A stretch of 16,688 bases of DNA from positions 1 through 16,688 of the forward strand of contig JABFST010000031.1 in NCBI GenBank assembly GCA_013140465.1. The letters run 5' to 3'. This stretch comes from Methylococcaceae bacterium. Its GTDB lineage: Bacteria; Pseudomonadota; Gammaproteobacteria; Methylococcales; Methylomonadaceae. Positions 1-7,482 of this stretch are shown here, one piece after another (position 1 is the stretch's first letter; each line of letters opens with the position of its first letter). The notes under the pieces were generated by a model. That model was not told where the DNA came from and did no database searches. It saw nothing but the letters and a program-made list of their open reading frames with translations. Both the position numbers and the translations under genes were made by a program.

Positions 1-698
1 GCCTGATGCCCGTGCGTTACCAAAAAATGTTACTGGGCATACTCGATTTGGAATCAGCGACTGTCGAAGACATCATGACCCCCCGCCATGAAATTGTCGG
101 CATAGACCTCGAAGCCTCGATAGAAGACATCATCGAGCACATCAAAACCAGCCCGCACACGCAAATGGCGGTCTACAAAAAAAGCATAGACCGCGTGGTC
201 GGTTTTTTGCACTTAAGAAAAGTCCTGTTGCTGGTCAACCAAGCGCAATTTGACAAACAAGCCATCATCAACCTCTTGTCCAAGCCCTATTTCATTCCCG
301 AACACACGCCCGTCCATGCACAAATGCTGCGTTTTAAAACCGAAAAAACGCGTATTGGCCTCGTCGTCGATGAATACGGCGACGTACAAGGCTTGGTTAC
401 GCTGGATGATCTCTTGCAAGAAATTGTCGGCGAACTGATCACCGACGATCAAACTGCCAAAAAACAAAGCGACGGCAGTTATTTAGTGGATGCGGGCATC
501 ACCGTTAGGGAATTGAATCGGGTGATGCAATGGTCTTTGCCCACCGAAGGCCCTAAGACCCTCAACGGGCTGATTATTGAATTTATGGAAACCATTCCTG
601 AACAAGGCACAGGCATCAAGCTACACGGACACCTGTTGGAAATTGTCAAACGCGATGAGAACACCGTGCGCTTAGTGAAGTTTTTGCCTGAGGATTAG
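1..698 (+). CDS. corB: CorB/HlyC-CorC family inner-membrane protein, 3' part only (5' end outside window)
   Basis: The reading frame is open to the left edge, so this is the cytosolic C-terminal part of a longer protein; the ATG at 6 is internal. Visible from that ATG (230 residues): a stretch starting MLLGILDLESATVEDIMTPR that matches the CorB/YfjD class closely, two CBS domains (about residues 20-80 and 85-145, the second with GLVVDEYGDVQGLVTLDDLL), and a CorC_HlyC domain (about 155-230, with SYLVDAGITVRELN). The N-terminal DUF21/CNNM membrane domain expected in the family would lie upstream. Family members are linked to Mg2+/Co2+ transport or efflux, with CBS domains sensing adenine nucleotide; the exact substrate cannot be told here. 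It converges with dbpA. Confidence is high for family and moderate for the CorB subgroup. Confidence 0.92.
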   Translation, partial: LMPVRYQKMLLGILDLESATVEDIMTPRHEIVGIDLEASIEDIIEHIKTSPHTQMAVYKKSIDRVVGFLHLRKVLLLVNQAQFDKQAIINLLSKPYFIPEHTPVHAQMLRFKTEKTRIGLVVDEYGDVQGLVTLDDLLQEIVGELITDDQTAKKQSDGSYLVDAGITVRELNRVMQWSLPTEGPKTLNGLIIEFMETIPEQGTGIKLHGHLLEIVKRDENTVRLVKFLPED

Positions 699-741
699 GC
701 TTAGTTATAGAGAACGCAGGAAGTAAAGCGATAGTAAATCG

Positions 742-774
742 CCCTCTCCCCAACCCTCTCCCTGAGGGAGAGGG
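742..774. repeat. Palindromic repeat between convergent genes (REP-like, possible bidirectional terminator)
   Basis: The perfect 9-bp inverted repeat CCCTCTCCC / GGGAGAGGG (754-762 and 766-774, loop TGA) is preceded by another copy of the left arm at 742-750. It sits between the corB stop and the dbpA stop. Pyrimidine/purine palindromes of this kind are typical of dispersed intergenic repeats in proteobacteria. There is no T run after it, so a terminator role is uncertain. Confidence 0.6.
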
Positions 775-833
775 AGCCACATGCGATGTAACTCATTGTT
801 TTTATGGCTTTTTAAAACTTGCCGCCCTGCTGT

Positions 834-2222
834 TTAGTCCCATAATGATTTACGCACCATAAAACTACGGCCTTTAATCTTGCCGTGTTTTAAGCCTTGT
901 AGGGCTTTATCTGCGCTGGCTTGTTTGACCGCTACATAGGCATGGTTGTCGAAGATGTCAATTTTACCCACCTCACTGCCCGCTATGCCCCCTGCCCCTG
1001 TCAATGCGCCTAAAATGTCGCCGGGGCGTACTTTGTCCTTACGTCCGCCATCTATCCATAAAGTCACCATTGGCGGCTCAAAACGTGGCGCATAGGCCAT
1101 CACAAAGGGCGCTAGCTCATCCCATTTGGCACTAACCCCCAAATAGGTTTCCACGGCCTGGACGCGGCTTAGCTCTTGCTCGGTACTTAAGCTTAAGGCC
1201 AAACCTTTGTTGCCCGCACGTCCGGTGCGCCCAATACGGTGCACATAAATTTCTGGATCAAACGGCAATTCATAGTTAATCACCGCTTGTAATTCTTTAA
1301 TGTCCAATCCTCTTGCCGCCACGTCGGTGGCAACTAATATCGAGCAACTGTGGTTGGCAAAGCGCACCAATACTTGATCGCGATGTTTTTGCTCCAAATC
1401 CCCGTGCAAGGCTTGCACTGAAAAACCGCTGTTATCCAAGGCACTGGCGATAGCTTGGCAATCGCGTTTGGTATTACAAAACACCACTGTCGATTCGGGG
1501 CGATGATAGGCCAACAAATAACCTAAGGCATTCAGGCGCTGGGCTTTGTCAACGGAATAAAAGCGCTGTTCGATAATGCTGTCATGATGGCTGCTGTCTA
1601 AGGTGACGGTAATCGGTTGGTATTGGAATTGTTTGCTGATGTCGCGGATTGGATCGCTGTAGGTTGCAGAAAACAACAGGGTTTGCCGATGCGTAGGTGC
1701 GTAGGAAATGACATCGCGGATAACGTCTTCAAACCCCATATCCAACATCCGGTCGGCCTCATCTAGCACCAATACTTTTAAGTTGCTCAGGCGTAGGCTG
1801 CGCTTGCGCAAATGCTCCTGCAAACGGCCTGGCGTGCCGACGACTATATGCACGCCATGCTCTAAAGAAGCCAGCTGCGGGCCAAACGGCACGCCGCCAC
1901 AGAGGGACAATACCTTAATGTTTTGGGTAAACCGCGCCAACTGGCGGATTTCCTTACTGACCTGATCTGCTAATTCGCGGGTAGGACACACGACCAAGGC
2001 TTGCACCCTAAAACTGGACGTATCCAAGCGTGACAACAATCCAATACCAAAAGCAGCGGTTTTGCCACTACCCGTTTTAGCTTGGGCAATTACATCTTTG
2101 CCTTCCAAAATAGTCGGTAGGGTTTGCGCTTGTATGGGGGTCAGGTGGGTATAACCCAATGAGGCGATGTTTTCTAACAAGGCGGGTTTTAACGGTAACG
2201 ACGAAAATTCAACAGTGTTCAC
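834..2222 (-). CDS. dbpA: ATP-dependent RNA helicase DbpA
   Basis: DEAD-box helicase of 462 residues that acts on 23S rRNA (hairpin 92 region) during 50S subunit assembly. Motifs counted from the GTG at 2222: Q-motif Gln31, Walker A AKTGSGKT 48-55, PTREL 80-84, DEAD 154-157, SAT 185-187, ATDVAARGLDI 298-308, HRIGRTGR 328-335. The last ~75 residues form the DbpA-specific RNA-binding domain (VTLWIDGGRKDKVRPGDILG from 386, KIKGRSFMV near the end), which separates it from RhlE/RhlB/CsdA. Start choice: an upstream GTG at 2237 would add five residues but has no ribosome-binding site; the GTG at 2222 has AAGAG five bases before it and gives a protein starting like E. coli DbpA with a similar length. 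Divergent from the kinase-fusion gene at 2406. No odd residues seen. Confidence 0.95.
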   Translation of the reverse strand: MNTVEFSSLPLKPALLENIASLGYTHLTPIQAQTLPTILEGKDVIAQAKTGSGKTAAFGIGLLSRLDTSSFRVQALVVCPTRELADQVSKEIRQLARFTQNIKVLSLCGGVPFGPQLASLEHGVHIVVGTPGRLQEHLRKRSLRLSNLKVLVLDEADRMLDMGFEDVIRDVISYAPTHRQTLLFSATYSDPIRDISKQFQYQPITVTLDSSHHDSIIEQRFYSVDKAQRLNALGYLLAYHRPESTVVFCNTKRDCQAIASALDNSGFSVQALHGDLEQKHRDQVLVRFANHSCSILVATDVAARGLDIKELQAVINYELPFDPEIYVHRIGRTGRAGNKGLALSLSTEQELSRVQAVETYLGVSAKWDELAPFVMAYAPRFEPPMVTLWIDGGRKDKVRPGDILGALTGAGGIAGSEVGKIDIFDNHAYVAVKQASADKALQGLKHGKIKGRSFMVRKSLWD

Positions 2223-2405
2223 AAAATCTCTTATCACAACGCGATAGGCGGCGGACTGCCGCTATACAATGGCCTATGATAACAGATGCCAGCGTGCTTA
2301 TCCGGGTGGCTTGCATTTCTGCTCCGCGACCCAGCTAAAAAGCGTATGATGCGCTAGCCTAAGGGCTGACACACCCTCCCCCATTATTTTGACAGTTTAG
2401 TGCTT

Positions 2406-3959
2406 ATGCCCAGCCACACGTTAATTAATGCCTTGTTAAATCCCACCGCTTATCCGCATCCGGTAACTGCCGTAAGCGTGCTTGAAACCCATATTTCTTG
2501 GGTTTTATTGACGGGTGAATACGCCTATAAAATCAAAAAACCCGTCAACTTTGGGTTTTTGGACTTCTCCACACTTGCGCAACGGCGTTTTTTCTGCACT
2601 GAAGAAGTACGGCTAAACCAGCGCTTAGCCGCTAACCTTTATCTTGAAGTGGTTCCCATTACAGGCACACCCGCCCATGCGGCAATCAATGGCGTAGGCG
2701 AGGTGATTGAATACGCGGTAAAAATGCGCCAATTTCCGGCTCATTGTACCCTAAGCGAACGCGCCGAACGCCAACTGCTCAGTGCAGATGAAATCACCCA
2801 AATCGCCGACCTCATCGCCCACTTCCATCAGCAGATCGACCAAACCGATGCCGCCTCGCATTATGGTGACAGTGCTGACATCCAACATTGGTTTGCGGAA
2901 AATTTTACCGCGATGAACCCATTGTTACCCCACGCAGCGCAACAGCAATTGCACAGGCTACAAGTTTGGGGAGAATCCGCCGGACAGGCATTAGCAGCCG
3001 TAATGCAAGCACGCAAAAACCAAGGTTTTGTACGCGAATGTCATGGTGACTTGCATTTAAGCAATATGACCCTCATCGACGCTAAAGTGACTTTGTTTGA
3101 TTGTATTGAATTTAACCCGAAACTGCGCTGGGTTGATGTGCTGAGTGAAGTGGCGTTTTTGTTTGTCGATTTGGTGCATTCGGGTTACGAAGGGTTTGCC
3201 TACCGCTTGCTCAACCGATATATGCAGCACACAGGCGATTACGGCGGCTTGGTATTATTGCCCTATTATTTGGTTTACCGCGCCCTCGTCTGCGCCAAAA
3301 TAGCGTTGTTGCGCCATGCCCAACAGGACGCGCTATTGGGCCGCGATACATCATGCCCAACTTATCAATCATTTGTGGATTTGGCTGAACGTTTTAGCCT
3401 AGCCAAACCGCGCGTGCTGCTTATCACCCACGGCTATTCTGGATCAGGCAAATCAACCGTCGCCCATTTTGTTGCCGAAAACACAGGGGCCGTGCTGTTG
3501 CGTTCAGACGTGGAACGCAAACGGCTACTGGGCATTGCCAATAACGCTAGCAGTGGTAGCGGCTTAGCACAAGATGCCTATAGTGAAACCGCCAATAGCA
3601 CGCTGTATGGGTATTTGGCGACGCACACGCTAGCTCTATTGGCTGCGGGCTTTTCGGTGATGGTGGATGCCGCTTTTCTTAAGCCTGAGCAACGCCTACA
3701 GTTTAAAAAAATAGCCGACGACTGCGGCGCGACGCTGCTGATTATTGCTGTACAGGCCACATTACCGACGCTACAACAGCGGCTACAGCAACGGCTTAAT
3801 GATGCGTCGGAAGCGACGCTGGAAGTGTTGCAACACCAGTTGCAAACGGCGCAAGCCTTGTCTTTAGAAGAACAGCAAATGGCAATAAAAGTGGATACTG
3901 AAACGGAAAATTACTTGGAAACAACTCTGCTGGCGATTTCTGAATATACTCGACCCTAA
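2406..3959 (+). CDS. Fused APH-like kinase and P-loop ATPase/kinase protein
   Basis: Two-domain cytosolic protein. Numbered from the upstream GTG at 2400 (519 residues): residues 1-330 are an aminoglycoside-phosphotransferase-like kinase fold with the catalytic loop HGDLHLSN (His215, Asp217, Asn222) and the metal-binding Asp234 in TLFDCIEFNP. Residues 338-519 are a zeta-toxin/gluconokinase-type P-loop domain with Walker A GYSGSGKST at 345-353, followed by a RSDVERKR stretch typical of small-molecule kinases of that fold. This matches a widespread conserved family, annotated as bifunctional aminoglycoside phosphotransferase/ATP-binding protein; its substrate is not known to me, and antibiotic resistance should not be inferred from the name. 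Start: the ATG at 2406 is preferred to the GTG at 2400, but neither has a good ribosome-binding site. Convergent with wecA. Confidence 0.88.
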   Translation: MPSHTLINALLNPTAYPHPVTAVSVLETHISWVLLTGEYAYKIKKPVNFGFLDFSTLAQRRFFCTEEVRLNQRLAANLYLEVVPITGTPAHAAINGVGEVIEYAVKMRQFPAHCTLSERAERQLLSADEITQIADLIAHFHQQIDQTDAASHYGDSADIQHWFAENFTAMNPLLPHAAQQQLHRLQVWGESAGQALAAVMQARKNQGFVRECHGDLHLSNMTLIDAKVTLFDCIEFNPKLRWVDVLSEVAFLFVDLVHSGYEGFAYRLLNRYMQHTGDYGGLVLLPYYLVYRALVCAKIALLRHAQQDALLGRDTSCPTYQSFVDLAERFSLAKPRVLLITHGYSGSGKSTVAHFVAENTGAVLLRSDVERKRLLGIANNASSGSGLAQDAYSETANSTLYGYLATHTLALLAAGFSVMVDAAFLKPEQRLQFKKIADDCGATLLIIAVQATLPTLQQRLQQRLNDASEATLEVLQHQLQTAQALSLEEQQMAIKVDTETENYLETTLLAISEYTRP

Positions 3960-3967
3960 CAGTGTTA

Positions 3968-4044
3968 CGGAATTTATAAAGCCGTTTTCATCAAGAAGAA
4001 CTCGACGTTTCACATTTTCTTCATCTTCTTAGTGAAAAATTCCG
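3968..4044. terminator. Nested inverted repeats between convergent genes, possible terminator
   Basis: The outer arms CGGAATTT (3968-3975) and AAATTCCG (4037-4044) pair perfectly over 8 bp. Inside them AAGAAGA (3993-3999) pairs with TCTTCTT (4024-4030). TTTCAC (4008-4013) can instead pair with GTGAAA (4032-4037), so several folds compete. The element fills the gap between the kinase-fusion stop (3959) and the wecA stop (4084). No clean T run follows, so a terminator role is inferred from position only. Confidence 0.4.
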
Positions 4045-4083
4045 CAAACGTGACCGTGCAGTGTGTATCTAAACTTCGGTGGG

Positions 4084-5277
4084 TTATTTGTCGTCTTTGG
4101 TGGCATCCGTTGTCCGCCTATCGTCTGCGCGCCTATCGCCAACCCGTCTGTCACCTGCCCGCCGATCGCCCAAACGCTTATCTTCAACCCGCCTATCTTT
4201 AAGCGGGCAATGCGGGCCTATAGCATGAGTCATTTCCACGACTTTCCAAGCATGGTTGATACACCAGTAATAGGCAATAAAAACATCCAGAAAAATAAAA
4301 AACAACACTTTTTCCGGCACGCCCCAATATTGGCCGGCGACATAACCGAAAGCGGACAAGAACGCCGCAGATGCTACGATAACTATCAACTTACCATTCA
4401 CACTAAAGCCCGCTAAGGCCAAGATGTGATGCAAATGTTGGCGGTCAGGTGAAAAGGGCGACCGCCCTTTGCTCATCCGCCGACACATAGTGCTTACCGA
4501 ATCCAATAACGGAATTGCCATTAACCACAACACGGTAGTGGGCGTAAACATTTGATGCTCGCCTTGCGCCGCATAGATGCCTAACCAACAAACGATAAAG
4601 CCAAATAAAGTACTGCCCGTATCCCCCAAAAAAATAGCTGCGTTCTTGCGACCAAAAATACGCAGGTTGAAGAACAAAAAGCCAAGCACTGCGGCAATAA
4701 AAATAATGGTGTAATTAAAAAGCATGATGTTTCCGCCCAGCCAAGACGCAGCGGCAATCGTCACTAACGATACCATCATTAAACTGCCCGCCAAACCATC
4801 AATACCATCGACCATGTTAAAGGCATTGATGCCGCCCACGACGGCAAACACCGTAAACAGCGTTGCAAACAAGCCCAAATCAATATTGCCTGTGCCTAAT
4901 AAGTCACCCAGATCATTTATTTTTAAATCCGCCACCTCGGTCATAATCAATGCGGCGGCAATTTGCGCGACTAACCTAATTTTAACCCCTAGCCCTTTGT
5001 AATCGTCCACCAAACCGACGCCAGCCAAAAGCCCTGTTGCGGCAATAAATGCGACTTTATTGACGATTTCAAGATCATTTAACAACAGCGTTAAGCTTGT
5101 TGCCAAAAATATGCCTAAACCGCCTATTAAGGGTGTAGGGTGTTTATGGTGCTTACGGTGATCGGGCTTATCCATCAGACCCACTTTGATCGCCAACGGA
5201 AACAAAACGATAATAAATATGATGGTGGAGAATAAAGAGATGAAAAAAAGATTTGAAGCCATAAATATTATCGTCAT
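4084..5277 (-). CDS. wecA: Undecaprenyl-phosphate N-acetylglucosaminyl 1-phosphate transferase (WecA)
   Basis: Polytopic inner-membrane enzyme that moves GlcNAc-1-phosphate (or a similar sugar phosphate) from UDP-sugar onto undecaprenyl phosphate, the first step of O-antigen, common-antigen or exopolysaccharide assembly. Motifs in the 397-residue product: MDKPDHRKHHKHPTPLIGG (35-53), DDYKG (91-95, catalytic Asp pair), NAFNMVDGIDGLAGS (151-165), FLGDTGS (216-222), and SPDRQHLHHILALAGF (276-291), which puts it with WecA/TagO rather than MraY. About ten hydrophobic segments. Residues 361-391 form an unusual tail of DRRxG-like pentads. Start: ATG at 5277; an in-frame ATG at 5262 (residue 6) is possible, and neither has a clear ribosome-binding site. 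No other polysaccharide genes are near, so it stands alone here; upstream is the long gene-free region. Confidence 0.93.
   Translation of the reverse strand: MTIIFMASNLFFISLFSTIIFIIVLFPLAIKVGLMDKPDHRKHHKHPTPLIGGLGIFLATSLTLLLNDLEIVNKVAFIAATGLLAGVGLVDDYKGLGVKIRLVAQIAAALIMTEVADLKINDLGDLLGTGNIDLGLFATLFTVFAVVGGINAFNMVDGIDGLAGSLMMVSLVTIAAASWLGGNIMLFNYTIIFIAAVLGFLFFNLRIFGRKNAAIFLGDTGSTLFGFIVCWLGIYAAQGEHQMFTPTTVLWLMAIPLLDSVSTMCRRMSKGRSPFSPDRQHLHHILALAGFSVNGKLIVIVASAAFLSAFGYVAGQYWGVPEKVLFFIFLDVFIAYYWCINHAWKVVEMTHAIGPHCPLKDRRVEDKRLGDRRAGDRRVGDRRADDRRTTDATKDDK
4115..4204 (-). repeat. Six 15-bp units encoding the Arg/Asp pentapeptide tail of WecA
   Basis: Six diverged, in-register 15-base units (4115-4129, 4130-4144, 4145-4159, 4160-4174, 4175-4189, 4190-4204) lie at the 3' end of wecA. 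They encode pentads DRRVE, DKRLG, DRRAG, DRRVG, DRRAD, DRRTT. The Asp-Arg-Arg core is kept while positions 4 and 5 and third codon positions vary, which suggests an old duplication held at the protein level. Confidence 0.85.
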
Positions 5278-5674
5278 TAGGTTATTATTTGGAGCGTTAA
5301 GTGCTTAGAAATAAGTCACCATGTATGCCACCCTCATTTTAATGCCGTATTTCCTGTAAGTAGGCAGATAAAAACACATGCTAACTTTTTGCAATTCACT
5401 TAGCGGTGGCAAAACAAGCCTATCAGCACGATTGGTACACTGGCTATTGCCCAAGGTTGATGTTTACTTTAACAGACTATAAGGGGTATTTTTATAGGGA
5501 CTGGGTTATGACGGTAGAAATACCATCAATTAGAATTTTTGTAGCCGATAAGCGTTAAGCAGCAAAATGAGCAAACGGTACAAATCATACAGCTATAAAG
5601 TTACAGCGTTACCCGATCAGATAACGACCAGACAGATGCAGCTGTGAACTTACTTTGGCACAGGCACACTTCAG

Positions 5675-5694
5675 TTGGCAAGAGGCCAATTTTT
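5675..5694 (+). terminator. Small hairpin with T run (intrinsic-terminator-like)
   Basis: TTGGC (5675-5679) pairs with GCCAA (5685-5689) around the loop AAGAG and is followed at once by TTTTT (5690-5694). The stem is only 5 bp, so strength would be low. There is no plus-strand gene upstream of it since 3959. Confidence 0.35.
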
Positions 5695-5717
5695 GAAAAA
5701 TAGATTTTTATCAAAAA

Positions 5718-5747
5718 CGCCAGTCACAACATTTTGGCGGGTTTTTT
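5718..5747 (+). terminator. Second hairpin with T run (intrinsic-terminator-like)
   Basis: CGCCA (5718-5722) pairs with TGGCG (5735-5739); GG then TTTTTT (5742-5747) follows, and AAAAA before the left arm can pair with the T run. The loop is 12 bases. It lies in tandem with the hairpin at 5675. Confidence 0.35.
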
Positions 5748-5912
5748 GAATGCTGGTCTCGCTTTAACAGCGGCACTAGAGGCAATCAACCCCGCCTAAT
5801 CTGCAAGCCAAAACAAGTGGCGTCATTTACATGCGAATAGCTAGGGTTTAAGTAAGTATAGGATATTTTTTTAAATTTGTTGTGAAAATGCAAAAATTTT
5901 TAACACCCCTAA

Positions 5913-5939
5913 CGGGTATATTGACTAAGCAATAACCCG
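5913..5939 (-). terminator. Bulged hairpin downstream of srmB, probable transcript end
   Basis: CGGGTATATTG (5913-5923) pairs with CAATAACCCG (5930-5939) over 10 bp with one bulged A, loop ACTAAG. It begins 25 bases past the srmB stop on the minus strand. On that strand the stem is followed by TTAGGGGTGTTAAAAATTTTT, so the T-rich part is delayed; a terminator role is plausible rather than certain. Confidence 0.42.
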
Positions 5940-5964
5940 AAAGAAAACAACAAACAACTGATTT

Positions 5965-7314
5965 TTATCCATTATCTGGATTGGGAACACTTTCTCCCTT
6001 AGGCACAACCGTGCTGGGCGCACGCCTTTTGCCGATATTTTTTTGGTCGCGGTGGCGTACCTTAACTTTTTCAACAGCCGACTTTTTTGGTTCTACCTTC
6101 TTTTTAATGCCCGCCGCCTTGCCTGATGCCTTTATTTTTTTAGGCCCCTTGTATTTGCCTTCCAGCTCCTTAATGGTGCGGTGGATAAATTTTTGTTTTA
6201 AAAACCGCTCTATCCCCGACATCAAATTCCATTCGGTGCTTTTTACCAAGGCCACCGTCAAGCCTAACTCATCAACCCGCCCCGTCCTGCCTATGCGATG
6301 TATATAATTGATGCCATTTCTGGGTACATCAAAATTAATCACTAGATTAATGCCTTTGATGTCCAAGCCTCGGGCGGCAAGATCTGTCGCCACCAACACA
6401 TTAATCACACCATCACGGTACAAGGCCATGATGCGGTTGCGGTCTTTTTGCTCCATCTCACCGTGCAAAACGCCAACCCGCAATTTTTGGCCACGCAAAG
6501 GCCCTTGTAAAGCATCAGCCTGTACACGGCTATTGGTAAAAATTAGAGCTTTGTCGTAAGTTTCATTAAGCAATAACCAGGCCAACAGCTTTTGTTTATG
6601 CCCATTGTCATCGGCGACGATGATTTGTTGTTGGATATTGCGGTGTCCGTCATGCAAAGTGTTTAAGGCGACGGTTTCGTGGTTGGCGAGCAATTTGTCC
6701 GCCATTTTGATGACACCAAAATGGGTCAGCGTCGCTGAAAACAGCAAAGTTTGCCGTTGTCCGTTACAGCTATTGGCTATTTTAAGCACATCCTCACTAA
6801 AGCCCATGTCCAACATACGGTCAGCTTCGTCTAAAACCAGCACTTCGAGATGGCTAAAATCAGGGGTTTCTTGCTCCATCAGTTCTAATAAGCGACCCGG
6901 AGTTGCAACCACGCACGCGGTGTTGCGCCTCAACATATTTTGCTGCAAGCGAAAATCATCGCCGCCCGTAATAAGGCCAACCTGAAGCTCAGTCAATTCC
7001 AGCAATTGTTGGCATTGCTTAAACACTTGCTGCGCCAACTCGCGTGTTGGGGTAAGGATCAGGGCGCGGGTCCCGAATTTTTTTGACGGCAGGGTCAGTA
7101 AATGGTGCAAAGTCGGCAATAAAAAAGCGGCGGTCTTGCCACTGCCCGTTTCGGCGCTGACTAATAAGTCTTTATAGGCCAAAGCCAGCGGAATAGCTTT
7201 CTGTTGGACAGGCGTAGGCTGCTCATAACCTAATCGGCGGACAGCGGCAAGCAAAGGCTCGGCCAGTTCTAAGCTGGAAAATGACGGCAATAGCGGGGAT
7301 ATGTGTGGTTGCAT
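5965..7314 (-). CDS. srmB: DEAD-box RNA helicase SrmB
   Basis: Cytosolic ATP-dependent RNA helicase of 449 residues; SrmB acts early in 50S ribosomal-subunit assembly together with uL4 and uL24. Motifs: Q-motif Gln37, Walker A AETGSGKT 54-61, PTREL 89-93, ATPGR 137-141, DEAD 162-165, SAT 193-195, ATDLAARGLDI 309-319, HRIGRTGR 339-346. The lysine-rich C-terminal tail (about 385-440) contains VRHRDQKNIGKRRAPS, nearly the same as the end of E. coli SrmB (RHRDTKNIGKRRKPS), which is what fixes the name; RhlE and DeaD tails differ. Start ATG at 7314 with AAGAGA just before it; the spacing is short. The gene stands alone, divergent from the rhomboid gene across 168 bases. Confidence 0.9.
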   Translation of the reverse strand: MQPHISPLLPSFSSLELAEPLLAAVRRLGYEQPTPVQQKAIPLALAYKDLLVSAETGSGKTAAFLLPTLHHLLTLPSKKFGTRALILTPTRELAQQVFKQCQQLLELTELQVGLITGGDDFRLQQNMLRRNTACVVATPGRLLELMEQETPDFSHLEVLVLDEADRMLDMGFSEDVLKIANSCNGQRQTLLFSATLTHFGVIKMADKLLANHETVALNTLHDGHRNIQQQIIVADDNGHKQKLLAWLLLNETYDKALIFTNSRVQADALQGPLRGQKLRVGVLHGEMEQKDRNRIMALYRDGVINVLVATDLAARGLDIKGINLVINFDVPRNGINYIHRIGRTGRVDELGLTVALVKSTEWNLMSGIERFLKQKFIHRTIKELEGKYKGPKKIKASGKAAGIKKKVEPKKSAVEKVKVRHRDQKNIGKRRAPSTVVPKGESVPNPDNG

Positions 7315-7482
7315 GTCTCTTGAGGTGTTGTTGCGCTTAACGCAAAGGCTAAAAAGCAGGACTTAAAACCGCATTATAAGCGTTTTGTCAGCACAAAGAT
7401 TTAAATCACGCCATATTGCTAATCGAATTTTAACTGTTAAGCTGGGTCTTATATTTTTTCCAACCGGACTAGGCAAAAATTA

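Larger units (their letters stand above)
5605..5799 (+). pseudogene. Possible decayed coding remnant, perhaps transposase-derived
   Basis: The frame that includes the TAG at 5701-5703 reads DNDQTDAAVNLLWHRH and then VGKRPIFEK before the stop. After it the same frame continues with KNASHNILAGFLNAGLALT and ends at a TAA after about 31 residues. The NASHNIL string resembles the last RuvC motif (D-x-N-A-x-x-N-I-L) of IS200/IS605-family TnpB, but the Asp is not present and no zinc-ribbon cysteines are seen. There is no start codon with a ribosome-binding site. This is a weak, inference-based call; it may be chance. Confidence 0.22.
5278..5964. other. 687-base gene-free region with hairpins and a faint trace of decayed coding sequence
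   Basis: No convincing intact gene on either strand. It lies upstream of wecA and downstream of srmB (both on the minus strand). It holds a promoter-like pair on the plus strand (TTGATG 5457-5462, TATAAG 5478-5483, 15-base spacer), two hairpins followed by T runs (5675-5694 and 5718-5747), and a bulged hairpin near the srmB end (5913-5939). Small open frames at 5508 (16 residues) and 5567 (26 residues) have no support. One plus-strand frame from about 5605 to 5799, interrupted by a TAG at 5701, reads like protein but is not recognised with confidence. Confidence 0.6.

Noticed and set aside
2406..3959. Antibiotic-resistance aminoglycoside kinase
   Set aside because: The APH-like fold is fused to a P-loop kinase and belongs to a conserved chromosomal family; nothing nearby suggests a resistance cassette.
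4063..4416. Plus-strand frame of 117 codons rich in PPI repeats
   Set aside because: It is antisense to the WecA C-terminus; the PPI repeats are the mirror of the DRRxG-coding units.
5508..5647. Two tiny frames (16 and 26 codons) in the long gene-free region
   Set aside because: Too short, no ribosome-binding site, no recognised motif.
7385..7455. Promoter upstream of the rhomboid gene (TTGTCA at 7385, TATATT at 7450)
   Set aside because: The spacing is far from 17 bases, and no better partner for either box was found; not listed as a feature.
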